The notes beneath the pieces are model-generated. The model saw only the letters and a list, made by a program, of their open reading frames with translations. It ran no database searches and was not told where the DNA came from. A program made the translations under genes and the position numbers. This document shows, in pieces, positions 7,944 to 17,300 of a stretch of DNA of 64,000 bases (positions are counted from its first letter, which is position 1; each line of letters starts with the position of its first letter). The DNA comes from Candidatus Bathyarchaeota archaeon (GTDB lineage: Archaea; Thermoproteota; Bathyarchaeia; Bathyarchaeales; Bathycorpusculaceae): the NCBI GenBank assembly GCA_026014745.1, contig JAOZHS010000002.1:62001-126000 (forward strand). Direction: 5' to 3'.

Positions 7944-8042
7944 ATGGATTTAAAATAGAGTTGGCGCTGCGCTCCTCTCGAAACACTGTTTTCGTCGGCA
8001 AGTATTTTACCCTGCTAAACCTAAAACATAGTGGGATGCTTG

Positions 8043-8360
8043 ATGACTGATTTTATTGTTGTTTTAGTTACAGCCAAGGATAAGGTGGAGGCGGAGAAGA
8101 TTGGGATGGCGCTGCTTTTGGAGAAGTTGGTTGCCTGTGTGAATATTGTTGGGTCGGTGTCTTCTTGGTTTCATTGGAAGGGCAACGTTGACTATGCTGA
8201 GGAGTGTCTTTTGATTTTGAAGACGCGGCGAGATTTGTTTGATAGGGTGTCGGAGCGTGTGGGAGCGTTGCATAGTTATGAGGTTCCTGAGGTTTTGGCG
8301 TTGCCGGTTGTGGGGGTTTCGGCTACTTATTTGACGTGGTTGGAGGAAACCCTAAAGTAA
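8043..8360 (+). CDS. cutA: Divalent-cation tolerance protein CutA
   Basis: Small trimeric cytoplasmic protein of the CutA1 family, about 105 residues. The family pattern is complete: FIVVLVTAKDKVEAEKIGMALLLEKLVACVNI (conserved ACVNI), SSWFHWKGNVDYAEECLLILKTRRDLF, HSYEVPEVLALPV (the conserved HxYExPE motif), and a final YLTWLEETLK. ATG 8043 is preferred to the in-frame GTG at 8031. The physiological role (copper or other metal handling) is debated. It directly precedes the trp promoter on the same strand but is not obviously co-transcribed with it. Confidence 0.93.
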   Translation: MTDFIVVLVTAKDKVEAEKIGMALLLEKLVACVNIVGSVSSWFHWKGNVDYAEECLLILKTRRDLFDRVSERVGALHSYEVPEVLALPVVGVSATYLTWLEETLK

Positions 8361-8363
8361 CAG

Positions 8364-8395
8364 GTACATTTATGTACAGACAAGCCTTAAATAGC
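8364..8395 (+). promoter_or_regulatory. trp promoter with TGTACA-type inverted-repeat operator
   Basis: GTACAT-TT-ATGTAC (8364-8377) is a perfect inverted repeat and includes TGTACA at 8373-8378. It lies just upstream of the TATA-like CTTAAATAG (8387-8395). TGTACA is the TRP box bound by TrpY in Methanothermobacter (known); use of the same logic here is inference. No trpY-like gene is in the window. Confidence 0.6.
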
Positions 8396-8419
8396 GCACT
8401 GTTGTATGGTTGTGAACTA

Positions 8420-8491
8420 ATGGAGTATGACACAAATGGGGAATCGTCTTTGGCAACCCAACCAACCAAAACAAACCAACTAACACCCTAA
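8420..8491 (+). other. Short ORF in trp leader (23 codons)
   Basis: ATG 8420 lies about 27 nt after the TATA box, so it is at or near the transcript 5' end (leaderless). The frame ends with TAA 8489-8491, where the conserved trpE sequence begins in the next frame. A second overlapping frame (8436-8483, 15 codons) contains one Trp codon. It may be a coupling ORF for trpE or the real N-terminus separated by a one-base frameshift. Confidence 0.35.
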
Positions 8492-8493
8492 AC

Positions 8494-10431
8494 ATCAAAA
8501 AAATAACCCTAACCCAAACTCCACTCGAAGTTTTCACCAAACTACAAAACCACTACCAAACAGCCTACCTCCTAGAATCCATCGAAGGCCCCCAAAAACT
8601 AGCCCAATACAGCTTCATCGGATTCTGCCCCAAAACCACCCTACAAATCACCAACGGAACCGCAAAAACCACCAACAACCAAACAGGACAAACCACCACC
8701 CAACCCACCCATGACCCCTTCAGCCTAATCCAAAAACTCATCCAAACCGACACGCCCCAAAGCAACGAATACCGCTTCATCGGAGGCGCAGTCGGCTACC
8801 TCTCCTACGACACCGTGCGCTACTGCGAAAAACTACCCCAAAAATGCAACGATGACCGTTTCCCAGACGTAGAAATGGGCGTCTTCGACGACGGCTTGAT
8901 TTTTAATCACATCGAGGGACAAGTGTTCTATTATTACCGCGGCGAAAACCGCATCGAAGAACTTGAGGAACTACTCAAACAATCCACAGAAACCCCGATG
9001 TTGAGTTATTCGCAGCCCAAAGTGGAAACGGACAAGCAGCAGTATGAAGCCGCAGTGGAGAAAGCCAAAGAATACGTCACGGCAGGCGACATCTTCCAAG
9101 TCGTGCTCTCTAAACGTTACCAATTCCACTTCAAAGGCAGCCTCATCCCCTTCTACGAGGCGCTCCGAAGCATCAATCCCTCACCGTACATGTATTATCT
9201 CAAATTCGGCGACCACCAAATCGTCGGCTCCAGCCCCGAAATGCTGGTCCGCATCGACAACCGCATGGTCGAAACCTTCCCCATAGCAGGCACCAAACCC
9301 ATCGCGCCGAACCGCGCGGAAAACAAGCGCCTCGCCACCGAACTCCTCGCCGACCCCAAAGAACGCGCCGAACATGTGATGCTGGTGGATTTAGCCCGAA
9401 ACGACCTAGGGCGCATCTCAAAATATGGCTCAGTGTCCGTGCCCGAGTTCATGCAGGTCCACCAGTACAGCCATGTGCAGCATATTGTCTCGCAGGTTGT
9501 GGGTGAACTAAAAGATGAACTGCAAAGCTACGATGCAGTCCGCGCGGTCTTCCCCGCAGGCACCGTGTCGGGGGCACCTAAAGTGCGGGCTATGGAAATC
9601 ATCGACGAACTTGAAGGCTGCAGACGAGGACCCTACGCGGGAGCTGTGGGTTACTTCTCCTATAACGGCAACGCAGACTTCGCCATCGCAATACGCACCC
9701 TATTCGCAGACAAGAACCAAGCCTATCTTCAGGCGGGGGCAGGCATCGTTGCCGACTCTGTGCCTGAGAGGGAATGGTTTGAAACTGACCATAAAGCTAA
9801 GGCGTTGATACGCGCATTAGAATTGGCTGCGGGCAAAAAACCCCTCAGAGTCTTAGTCATCGACAACTATGACTCGTTTGTCTACAACCTCGTTCAATAC
9901 ATCGGCGAGTTAGGCGCACAAACCGTAGTTTATCGCAACGACCAAATCACGCTTGAAGAAGTCGCCAAACTCAAACCTGACCGCATAGTCATCTCACCCG
10001 GTCCCGGAAGCCCTGATGACGAAAAATACTTTGGCGTCTGCACCCAAATCCTGCAGCAACTCAGCCCCAACATACCTACCTTGGGCGTCTGCTTGGGGCA
10101 TCAGGGCATCATCAACGCTTACGGCGGCAAAATCATCCATGCCAAGAAGCTGATGCATGGCAAAACCTGCACCATCAAACACAGCCAAAAAGACCTCTTC
10201 AGCGGCGTCCGCAACCCATTCAACGCTACCCGTTACCATTCACTGGCTGGCGAACGCGTCTCCATCCCAGCTTGCCTTGAAATCACAGCCGAAGCCATAG
10301 ACGACGGCGAAATCATGGGCATCAAACACCTCAAATACCCAATCTATGGCGTACAATTCCATCCTGAATCCATACTTTGCGAAGACGGCAAAATCATCAT
10401 CAAAAACTTCCTCGAGGTCAAAACGCCATGA
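8494..10431 (+). CDS. trpEG: Anthranilate synthase, fused TrpE-TrpG
   Basis: Makes anthranilate from chorismate and glutamine, first step of Trp synthesis. TrpE part (about 1-450): LLESIEGP near residue 26 (the LLES motif of the Trp-feedback site), FIGGAVGYLSYDTVRY, DIFQVVLSKRY, AGTKPI, PAGTVSGAPKVRAMEI and YAGAVGYFS. TrpG part (about 455-645): LVIDNYDSFVYNLVQY, ISPGPGSP, the nucleophile Cys in LGVCLGHQG and the catalytic VQFHPES. There is no linker domain. In frame there is no ATG, GTG or TTG between the TGA at 8428-8430 and GTG 8815, which is far inside the conserved region. ATC 8494 fits the usual N-terminus; a frameshift from the 8420 ORF is the alternative. It overlaps trpD by ATGA. Confidence 0.9.
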   Translation: MKKITLTQTPLEVFTKLQNHYQTAYLLESIEGPQKLAQYSFIGFCPKTTLQITNGTAKTTNNQTGQTTTQPTHDPFSLIQKLIQTDTPQSNEYRFIGGAVGYLSYDTVRYCEKLPQKCNDDRFPDVEMGVFDDGLIFNHIEGQVFYYYRGENRIEELEELLKQSTETPMLSYSQPKVETDKQQYEAAVEKAKEYVTAGDIFQVVLSKRYQFHFKGSLIPFYEALRSINPSPYMYYLKFGDHQIVGSSPEMLVRIDNRMVETFPIAGTKPIAPNRAENKRLATELLADPKERAEHVMLVDLARNDLGRISKYGSVSVPEFMQVHQYSHVQHIVSQVVGELKDELQSYDAVRAVFPAGTVSGAPKVRAMEIIDELEGCRRGPYAGAVGYFSYNGNADFAIAIRTLFADKNQAYLQAGAGIVADSVPEREWFETDHKAKALIRALELAAGKKPLRVLVIDNYDSFVYNLVQYIGELGAQTVVYRNDQITLEEVAKLKPDRIVISPGPGSPDDEKYFGVCTQILQQLSPNIPTLGVCLGHQGIINAYGGKIIHAKKLMHGKTCTIKHSQKDLFSGVRNPFNATRYHSLAGERVSIPACLEITAEAIDDGEIMGIKHLKYPIYGVQFHPESILCEDGKIIIKNFLEVKTP

Positions 10432-11483
10432 TACGTGAAGGTATCCAAAAACTCATCGAATCCACCGATTTAACCCATGACGAAGCCGCACAAATCATGG
10501 GCGAAGTCATGTCGGGTAAAGCCACCAACGCGCAAACCGCCGCGTTTTTAACCGCGCTTAGATTGAAAGGCGAAGCAGTTGAGGAGCTGATTTCATTTGC
10601 GTCGGTTATGCGCAGCAACTGCCGCCAAATCCACCCCCACGTAAAAGGTCGCCTCGTCGACACATGCGGGACAGGCGGAGACAAAATTAAAACCTTCAAC
10701 GTCAGCACTGCCGCTGCCTTTGTAATAGCAGGCGCAGGCGTACCAGTAGCAAAGCACGGAAACCGCAGCGTAACCAGCAAGAGCGGAAGCGCGGACGTGC
10801 TTGAACAGTTGGGATTGAACCTTAATTTGGATCCCGACACCGTAGAAACCATCATCGAGCGAGTGGGCATCGGCTTCATGTTTGCCCCAGCCTTCCACCC
10901 CGCCATGAAATACGCAGCTGAACCTCGCCGCGAAATCGGCATCCGCACCGTCTTCAACATCTTAGGTCCACTCACCAATCCCGCAAACGCGTCCGCCCAA
11001 CTGTTAGGTGTCTATGATGCAAAGCTCGCGGCGCCGTTGGCTCTGGCATTAGGCGAATTGGGCTGCCAGGAGGCGATGGTGGTGCATGGACTCGACGGCT
11101 TAGACGAAATCTCAACCGTTGGCAGAACCCTGATTGCTCATCTAAAACACGCCAAAGTAACCATCAAAGAGCTAACACCTGATAGTCTCGGGTTAAAAAC
11201 CGCTCAACCTTCGGAGTTGCTGACATCGACCCCTGAGGAGAGCGCGAAAACCATTGTTCGAATCCTCTGCGGCAACTTAGACGACGCAAAAGCTGACATC
11301 GTCCTGCTGAATGCAGCTGCAGGGATTATGGTGGGTGGAAAAGCGGGTTCCTTTGCTGAGGGGCTTGAGTTAGCCCGAAAATCGGTTATGTCGGGTTGTG
11401 CTCGTAGGAAGCTTAAAGCCTTGATTGGGGCTTCTAATGGCAGTTTGGAAAAACTTGTGGAGTTAGAGTCTAAAATTGCTTAA
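10428..11483 (+). CDS. trpD: Anthranilate phosphoribosyltransferase
   Basis: Transfers phosphoribose from PRPP to anthranilate. About 351 residues. It has the TrpD landmarks: an all-alpha N-terminal part with LTHDEAAQIMGEVMSG and NAQTAAFLTALRLKG, the PRPP-binding DTCGTGGDKIKTFNVST (about 78-94), KHGNRSVTSKSGSADVLEQLG (about 108-128), FAPAFHPAMKY, GPLTNPA, and VVHGLDGLDEIS. ATG 10428 overlaps the trpEG stop codon (ATGA). The longer frame from 10377 would run inside trpEG and is not used. Confidence 0.95.
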   Translation: MIREGIQKLIESTDLTHDEAAQIMGEVMSGKATNAQTAAFLTALRLKGEAVEELISFASVMRSNCRQIHPHVKGRLVDTCGTGGDKIKTFNVSTAAAFVIAGAGVPVAKHGNRSVTSKSGSADVLEQLGLNLNLDPDTVETIIERVGIGFMFAPAFHPAMKYAAEPRREIGIRTVFNILGPLTNPANASAQLLGVYDAKLAAPLALALGELGCQEAMVVHGLDGLDEISTVGRTLIAHLKHAKVTIKELTPDSLGLKTAQPSELLTSTPEESAKTIVRILCGNLDDAKADIVLLNAAAGIMVGGKAGSFAEGLELARKSVMSGCARRKLKALIGASNGSLEKLVELESKIA

Positions 11484-12252
11484 TTTTCTTGATACCCTCG
11501 CCTTGAACGCCAAAGGAACCATCGCATCAGGATACTACCAAACACCCCAATCTGCTAAACAGGTGCAGGTTAGCCTAAAACAAACTATCATCAAAAGCAG
11601 AGGTCGCGCCGTGATTACGGAGATAAAAACTGCTTCGCCCTCGCTGGGAACAATCAGAGAACAAATAGACCCCAAAGAAGTAGCAAAAGCCATGGAACGC
11701 GGCGGCGCAACCGGACTCTCCGTATTAACCGAACCCAAACACTTCAACGGCTCACTGGACACGTTGATTCAAGCCCGAGAAGCCACCAAACTGCCCATCC
11801 TCATGAAAGACATAATCCTAAGCCCCCGCCAAATAGAGAAAGCCGCAGAAATCGGCGCCAACGCCATCCTCCTAATCCAAGGCCTCTTCGAGCGAGGCTA
11901 CGGCGAAATGGGACTAAACGGACTCATAACCTTCGCGCATGCCCGCGGGATAGAAGTCCTGCTTGAAACACACACAGAACAAGAATTTGCAGCTGCAATA
12001 AAAACCGATGCGGACCTCGTGGGCGTCAACAACCGCAACCTTGACACCTTAAAAATCGATTTAGAAACCACCAAAACCATCCTCCAAAAACAGGACAGGC
12101 GGGGCAAAATTGTCATCAGCGAAAGCGGCATCAAGACGCCTCAGGATGTGGCGTTTCTTCGGGGCTGCGGCGCAGATGGGTTCCTCATTGGCTCCAGCAT
12201 CATGTTAACACAGGATATCGAATTAAAAGTCAAGGAGTTCACTCAAGCATGA
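11476..12252 (+). CDS. trpC: Indole-3-glycerol phosphate synthase
   Basis: Ring closure of CdRP to indole-3-glycerol phosphate; a (beta/alpha)8 barrel of 258 residues. Landmarks in order: [15 protein letters not shown] (catalytic Lys; SPSLG replaces the usual SPSKG), [31 protein letters not shown] (second catalytic Lys), [45 protein letters not shown] and [12 protein letters not shown] 11476 starts 8 bp inside trpD. The SPSLG variant loses the lysine of the SPSKG motif and may affect phosphate or substrate loop contacts. It is a single-domain protein, not fused to TrpF. Confidence 0.95.
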   Translation: MLNFLDTLALNAKGTIASGYYQTPQSAKQVQVSLKQTIIKSRGRAVITEIKTASPSLGTIREQIDPKEVAKAMERGGATGLSVLTEPKHFNGSLDTLIQAREATKLPILMKDIILSPRQIEKAAEIGANAILLIQGLFERGYGEMGLNGLITFAHARGIEVLLETHTEQEFAAAIKTDADLVGVNNRNLDTLKIDLETTKTILQKQDRRGKIVISESGIKTPQDVAFLRGCGADGFLIGSSIMLTQDIELKVKEFTQA

Positions 12253-13445
12253 ATCTAAGCAACTACCCTGTAAACGGAAAATACGGCAAATATGGCGGAC
12301 GCTTCGTCCCAGAAATCCTTATGGAAGCCATCAACGAACTTGACGAGGCATACGCAGCAGCTAAAGCAGACCCCAACTTCCAAAAAGAATTAGACTACTA
12401 TCTCGCCGAATTCGTCGGACGCCCAACGCCGTTATACTACGCCAAAAACCTCTCTGAAAAGATAGGCGGCGCAAAGATTTACCTAAAACGCGAAGACCTC
12501 GCCCATGGCGGCGCCCACAAAATCAACAACACCCTCGGTCAAGCATTACTTGCCAAACGAATGGGTAAAACCCGCGTTATCGCCGAAACAGGCGCAGGAC
12601 AGCATGGAGTTGCAACTGCCATCGCATGCGCCGCTTTGGGTCTTAAAGGCGTCGTCTATATGGGTACCGAGGATTGCGAACGTCAACGTCTTAACGTGTT
12701 TCGCATGAGACTGCTCAACACCGAAGTTTACCCCGTTGATTCAGGCTCAAAGACCCTTAAGGATTCGATTAATGAGGCGTTTCGTGACTGGGTAACCAAC
12801 CTCGAATCCACCTACTACCTCATCGGCTCCACAATGGGACCTCACCCGTACCCGATGATTGTTCGGGACTTCCAAAGCGTGATCGGCAAAGAAATCAAGC
12901 AACAATTCAAAGCCAAAACAGGCGGCTTACCTGACGCCTTAGTAGCTTGCGTGGGCGGCGGAAGCAACGCCATGGGCACCTTCTACCCCTTTGAAGACGA
13001 TACAAGCGTGGCTCTCTACGGAGTAGAAGCGGCAGGCGAAGGCATCCAAACCGGCAAACACTCAGCCACCCTCGCGGCAGGCTCCGAAGGCATATTCCAC
13101 GGCATGTACACCTACGTGCTCCAAGATGAGAATGGGCAAATAGCGGAGACTCACAGCGTATCGGCAGGCTTAGACTACCCCGGTGTCGGACCTGAACACA
13201 GCTTCCTTAAAACCATAAAACGGGCACAGTACGTTTACGCCAACGATAAAGAAGCAGTCGACGCGTTTCTCTTGCTCTGTAAAGAAGAAGGCATCCTCCC
13301 AGCCTTGGAATCCTCACATGCAGTTGCGCACGCCATCAAACTCGCACCCACCCTCAAGAAGTCCCAGTCAATAGTCGTCACCCTTAGCGGACGCGGCGAC
13401 AAAGACGTAGAAACCATAGCCAAATACACAGGTGCAAAAATATGA
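12249..13445 (+). CDS. trpB: Tryptophan synthase beta chain
   Basis: PLP enzyme joining indole and serine; 398 residues, TrpB1 type. Motifs: [40 protein letters not shown] (about 80-98, Lys forms the Schiff base with PLP), [13 protein letters not shown] (about 110-122, substrate carboxylate loop, catalytic Glu), [10 protein letters not shown] (about 236-245, PLP phosphate), and [13 protein letters not shown] (about 300-312, specific to the TrpA-coupled TrpB1). ATGA overlaps with trpC before and trpA after show tight coupling, consistent with an alpha2-beta2 complex. Confidence 0.97.
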   Translation: MNLSNYPVNGKYGKYGGRFVPEILMEAINELDEAYAAAKADPNFQKELDYYLAEFVGRPTPLYYAKNLSEKIGGAKIYLKREDLAHGGAHKINNTLGQALLAKRMGKTRVIAETGAGQHGVATAIACAALGLKGVVYMGTEDCERQRLNVFRMRLLNTEVYPVDSGSKTLKDSINEAFRDWVTNLESTYYLIGSTMGPHPYPMIVRDFQSVIGKEIKQQFKAKTGGLPDALVACVGGGSNAMGTFYPFEDDTSVALYGVEAAGEGIQTGKHSATLAAGSEGIFHGMYTYVLQDENGQIAETHSVSAGLDYPGVGPEHSFLKTIKRAQYVYANDKEAVDAFLLLCKEEGILPALESSHAVAHAIKLAPTLKKSQSIVVTLSGRGDKDVETIAKYTGAKI

Positions 13446-14248
13446 ACACCATCCAATCAGTCTTCCAAAAGCAGAAGCAGCAGGGAAACGGCTGCCTAAT
13501 CGGCTACATAACCGCCGGCGACCCAACCCCACAGCGCACTCCCGAAATCGCTGATGCGCTCATCCGAGGCGGCGTAGACATCCTTGAATTGGGATTGCCC
13601 TTTTCGGATCCCATCGCGGATGGCCCCACAATCCAAAACGCAAGCCTCCGGGCAATCAAAGCGGGAACCACACCAAAACGGGTAATAGAAATTGCCCGCG
13701 AAATCAAGAGCCAACACGACATTCCACTGGTAATCATGACCTATTACAATCCCGTCTTCAAATTCGGCGTAAACAAATTTCTCGCAGAAGCTAAAGCAGC
13801 AGGCGTTGATGGCTTCATTGTGCCAGATTTGCCAGTTGAAGAAGCAGATGAGTTTAGAGAGGCAGCCCAAACCGCAAAGGTAAACACGATTTTCCTTGCG
13901 TCCCCCGCCACGTCGAAGGAACGTCTTGCTAAAATCGTCGATGCATCCTCAGGTTTTCTCTATCTCGTCTCACGCTTCGGAGTCACAGGCGCCCAAACAG
14001 CCGTTGCAGACACAACAGTGGAACTTATCCAAAAAGTCCAGCCCTATACGGAAGGCAAAGTGGCTTTGGCAGTGGGCTTTGGCATCTCGAAACCCGAACA
14101 CGTCAAACGCGTCATAGAGGCAGGCGCAGACGCAGCCATCGTCGGCAGCGCATTCATCAACATCATAGCCAAACAAGAAAAATCGATGCTAAAAGACCTT
14201 GAAGCGGCAGCTCAAAACCTAAAAACTGCAACCGCCAAAAAAATCTAA
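13442..14248 (+). CDS. trpA: Tryptophan synthase alpha chain
   Basis: Cleaves indole-3-glycerol phosphate to indole, channelled to TrpB. 268 residues, TIM barrel. Motifs: [36 protein letters not shown] (about 39-61; contains the catalytic Glu and Asp), [28 protein letters not shown] (about 122-136), [26 protein letters not shown] (about 172-185), and [12 protein letters not shown] then [10 protein letters not shown]. Last gene of the operon. ATG 13442 overlaps the trpB stop. Confidence 0.97.
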   Translation: MNTIQSVFQKQKQQGNGCLIGYITAGDPTPQRTPEIADALIRGGVDILELGLPFSDPIADGPTIQNASLRAIKAGTTPKRVIEIAREIKSQHDIPLVIMTYYNPVFKFGVNKFLAEAKAAGVDGFIVPDLPVEEADEFREAAQTAKVNTIFLASPATSKERLAKIVDASSGFLYLVSRFGVTGAQTAVADTTVELIQKVQPYTEGKVALAVGFGISKPEHVKRVIEAGADAAIVGSAFINIIAKQEKSMLKDLEAAAQNLKTATAKKI

Positions 14249-14270
14249 TTTTGTTTGGGATTTTTTTTAA
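14249..14270 (+). terminator. Oligo-T terminator of trp operon
   Basis: Starting right at the trpA stop, the plus strand has TTTT, TTT and a run of eight T (14261-14268). This is a typical archaeal intrinsic terminator. No stem-loop is seen. Confidence 0.5.
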
Positions 14271-14324
14271 AAAAAAAGAAAAGAGAAAGTTGTTTCTCGT
14301 TCTGTTTGCAAATAGTTTTCCTTA

Positions 14325-17300
14325 CTAAGTGATTAAAGCCGTTAGTCCACTGTTGAGGTTGAAGGGGAAGGGTCGGGTGTTGGCCACGTTTGTCCATAGA
14401 TAGCTGTATACTGCGCCGCTTGTGTAGCGTGTGAATGGATTGCCAAAAAAGTTGTTGAAGAAGGAAAACAGTAGGTTACTCATGGTTCGGCTACCATAAT
14501 TCGTGGTCCTGGAGGGGGGTGCTCCGTAATAGTAGGCAACGTCGCTGTCGGAATAGGTTAATGTGTTATAGGTTCCTGAGGCTGTAACGTTGTTGAAGTT
14601 CTGTCCCGAAGTTACTTGAACGGGCCCAATTATTATTGTGCAGCTTTTGCCAGGTTCAAGCGTGCTTGGGATGGATGAGCCTTTTAGCAGGTTTGCGTAT
14701 TGGGAATCTTGCAGCGTTATGTCACTGAGTGGAACGTTTCCTGTGTTTTTGATGACTATTTTGAAGTAAACATTGCTGTAGGCGGGAACCACTAGACCGG
14801 GCGCAGAGTTAGCGTCAACCCATTTGAAGCCATTGGTGGACACGTATTTGGTTACGTCTATGCATGGTTTAGGCGGGGGAGTTCCGTAGTAGTTGGCTTT
14901 GTCTGTAGCCGTGTATATTTTGTTGTTGTATTTTCCTGTGGCGGTGGCGGTGTTGGTGTGTTGGCATAATTGCGCTGTTACTGGACCCAGATAGTAGGTG
15001 AAGGTTTCATTGGGCGCTAAAGTGGATGGCAAGCTGATAGGGGATAGGCTGTAGGTGTTGTCTTTTAGTGTAATGCTTGATAGGGCTACGTTGCCTGTGT
15101 TGGTTATTTCAAATTTAAAGTAGATATTTGAACCTGCAGCCACTATAAGTCCAGGCGGTGTGTTAGCGTCAACCCACGTGACATTATCACACGAAACCCA
15201 CTTGATTAAACGGATTGAGGGACAGGGTTTGACGATGGCGTTGTAGTTTGCATTGTTAGTGTCGCTGTAGGTTGTGTTGTTGTATTTTCCTGTGGCTGTG
15301 GCTGTGTTTGTGTGCTGTCCTTGTTGTGCTTGAACGGGTCCATAGTAGCAAACAAAAGATGCATTAGGCGCCAGACTTGAGGGCACGCTTACGCCGCTTA
15401 AATCGTAGACGTTATCGGTCAAGGTTATGTTGGTTAACTCTACATTGCCGATGTTTGTTACGTTGAAACGGTAGTACAGATTTGAACCGGGTAAAACGGA
15501 GATGCCGGGTGGCGAGTCAGCGTCTACCCAGGTGCTGTTATCGGTTGAAATCTGTTTTATCACTTTGATTGCTGGGTTAGGGGGTTGGAGTCCATTGTAT
15601 GCAGCGCTCTCAGTAGCGTTGTATATGGTCTGGTTGTATGTGCCTGTTGCTGTTGCGACGTTTGTATGTGTACCCAGTTGGGCCGTAACTGGTCCAAAGT
15701 AATAAGTGTAAGTTTGGCTAGGCGACAACGTTGAGGGCAGAGATGGAGATATGCTGTATGTGTCGTCAGTTAAGGTTAAACTAGACAAATCAACGTTACC
15801 CGTGTTATTTACTATGTAGCGGAAGTAAACGTTTGAGCCAGCTAGAACGTCAATGGTTGTATCGGACCAAGTGCTGTTATCAGATGAGACCTGTTTAATT
15901 ACATCGATTGCTGGCTTTGGCACAACAGTAGCATTATAGTTCGCGTCATTTGAGTCGATGTAGGTAGTATTGTAATATTGACCTGTAGCGGTGGCGGTGT
16001 TTTTGTGTTGACCCAGCAAAGCGGAGGTTGGACCATAATAATAGGTGTATATCTCATTAGCCGCTAAGAACATCGGGGGAGAAGCACCAAGGCTGTATAC
16101 ATTATCGGTTAGGGTGATGTTGAATAATTCAACGTTCCCTGTGTTGTTTACCACATATCTGTAGTAAACATTTGAGCCGACATAGACCTCAAGCCCTGGC
16201 GGAGTGTCAGCGTCTATCCATGTGCTGTTGTCTGATGATATCTGTTTTATAACTTTGATTTGGGGGTTTGAACCGAAATAGTTGGCGTTGTGATAATCGC
16301 TGTATGTGGTGTTGTCGAATGTGCCTGTAGCGGTAACTGTGTTGGTGTGTTGGTTGTCCTGTGTGGTAACGGGTCCTAAATAGTAAATGAACACTTCATT
16401 TGGCGCCAAAGAGGCGGGCAAAGATAGATTCGTTAGAGGATAGAGGTTATCGGTTAAGGTTATGTTTGTGAGTTCAACGTTGCCTGTGTTTGTTATTGTG
16501 AATCTAAAGTAGACGTTGGAGCCCGTTGGGACGTTGATGCCGGGTGGCGTGTTTGTGTTAAGCCAAGTAGAGTTGTCTGTTGAGATTTCTTTGATGACTT
16601 GAATGGCGGGTGTTGCGCCGAAGTAGTTGGCGGTGTCTGTAGCGTTGTAGTAGATGCCACTTGGGCATCGACCAGACGCTGTTGCGGTGTTGGTTTGTTG
16701 CCCAATTAAGGCAGTAACTGGGCCATAATAGTAACTAAATGATTCACCCACTGCAAGGGAGGAGGGGAGTACTGCGCTTAGGGTGTAGACATTATCGACT
16801 AGGGAGAGATGGGTTAATTCTACGTTTCCAGTGTTATTGATGACATATTGGAAGTAGACGTTGGAACCTGCAAGTACCAAAAGACCAGGCGGCGAATTAG
16901 CTTCCACCCACGTAGCATTATCTGCAGAGACTAGTTTGACTAAGGATAAGGAGGGTTCGCAGCCGTAGTAGTTGGCGTCGTCACTTTCAGTGTAGTTGAC
17001 ATTGTTGTATTGGCTATTTATGGTGGCTGTGTTGGTGTGTTGACCAGCTAAAGCGGTTATGGGTCCCAGATAAACGGTGAAAGAAGCATTGGGCGCAAGC
17101 GTAGTTGGAATCGGAGCAGGTAAGCTGTAGGTGTTGTCTGTGAGGGTTATATTGGAGAGTTCAACGTTACCAATGTTGGTTACCTCAAATTTGTAGTAAA
17201 CGTTGTCCCCGGCTGGCAAAGTTAGCCCCGGTGGAGTGTTGGCGTCAATCCAAGTGGCATTATCAGAAGAAATGAACTTTATCAAGTCTATCACAGGATT

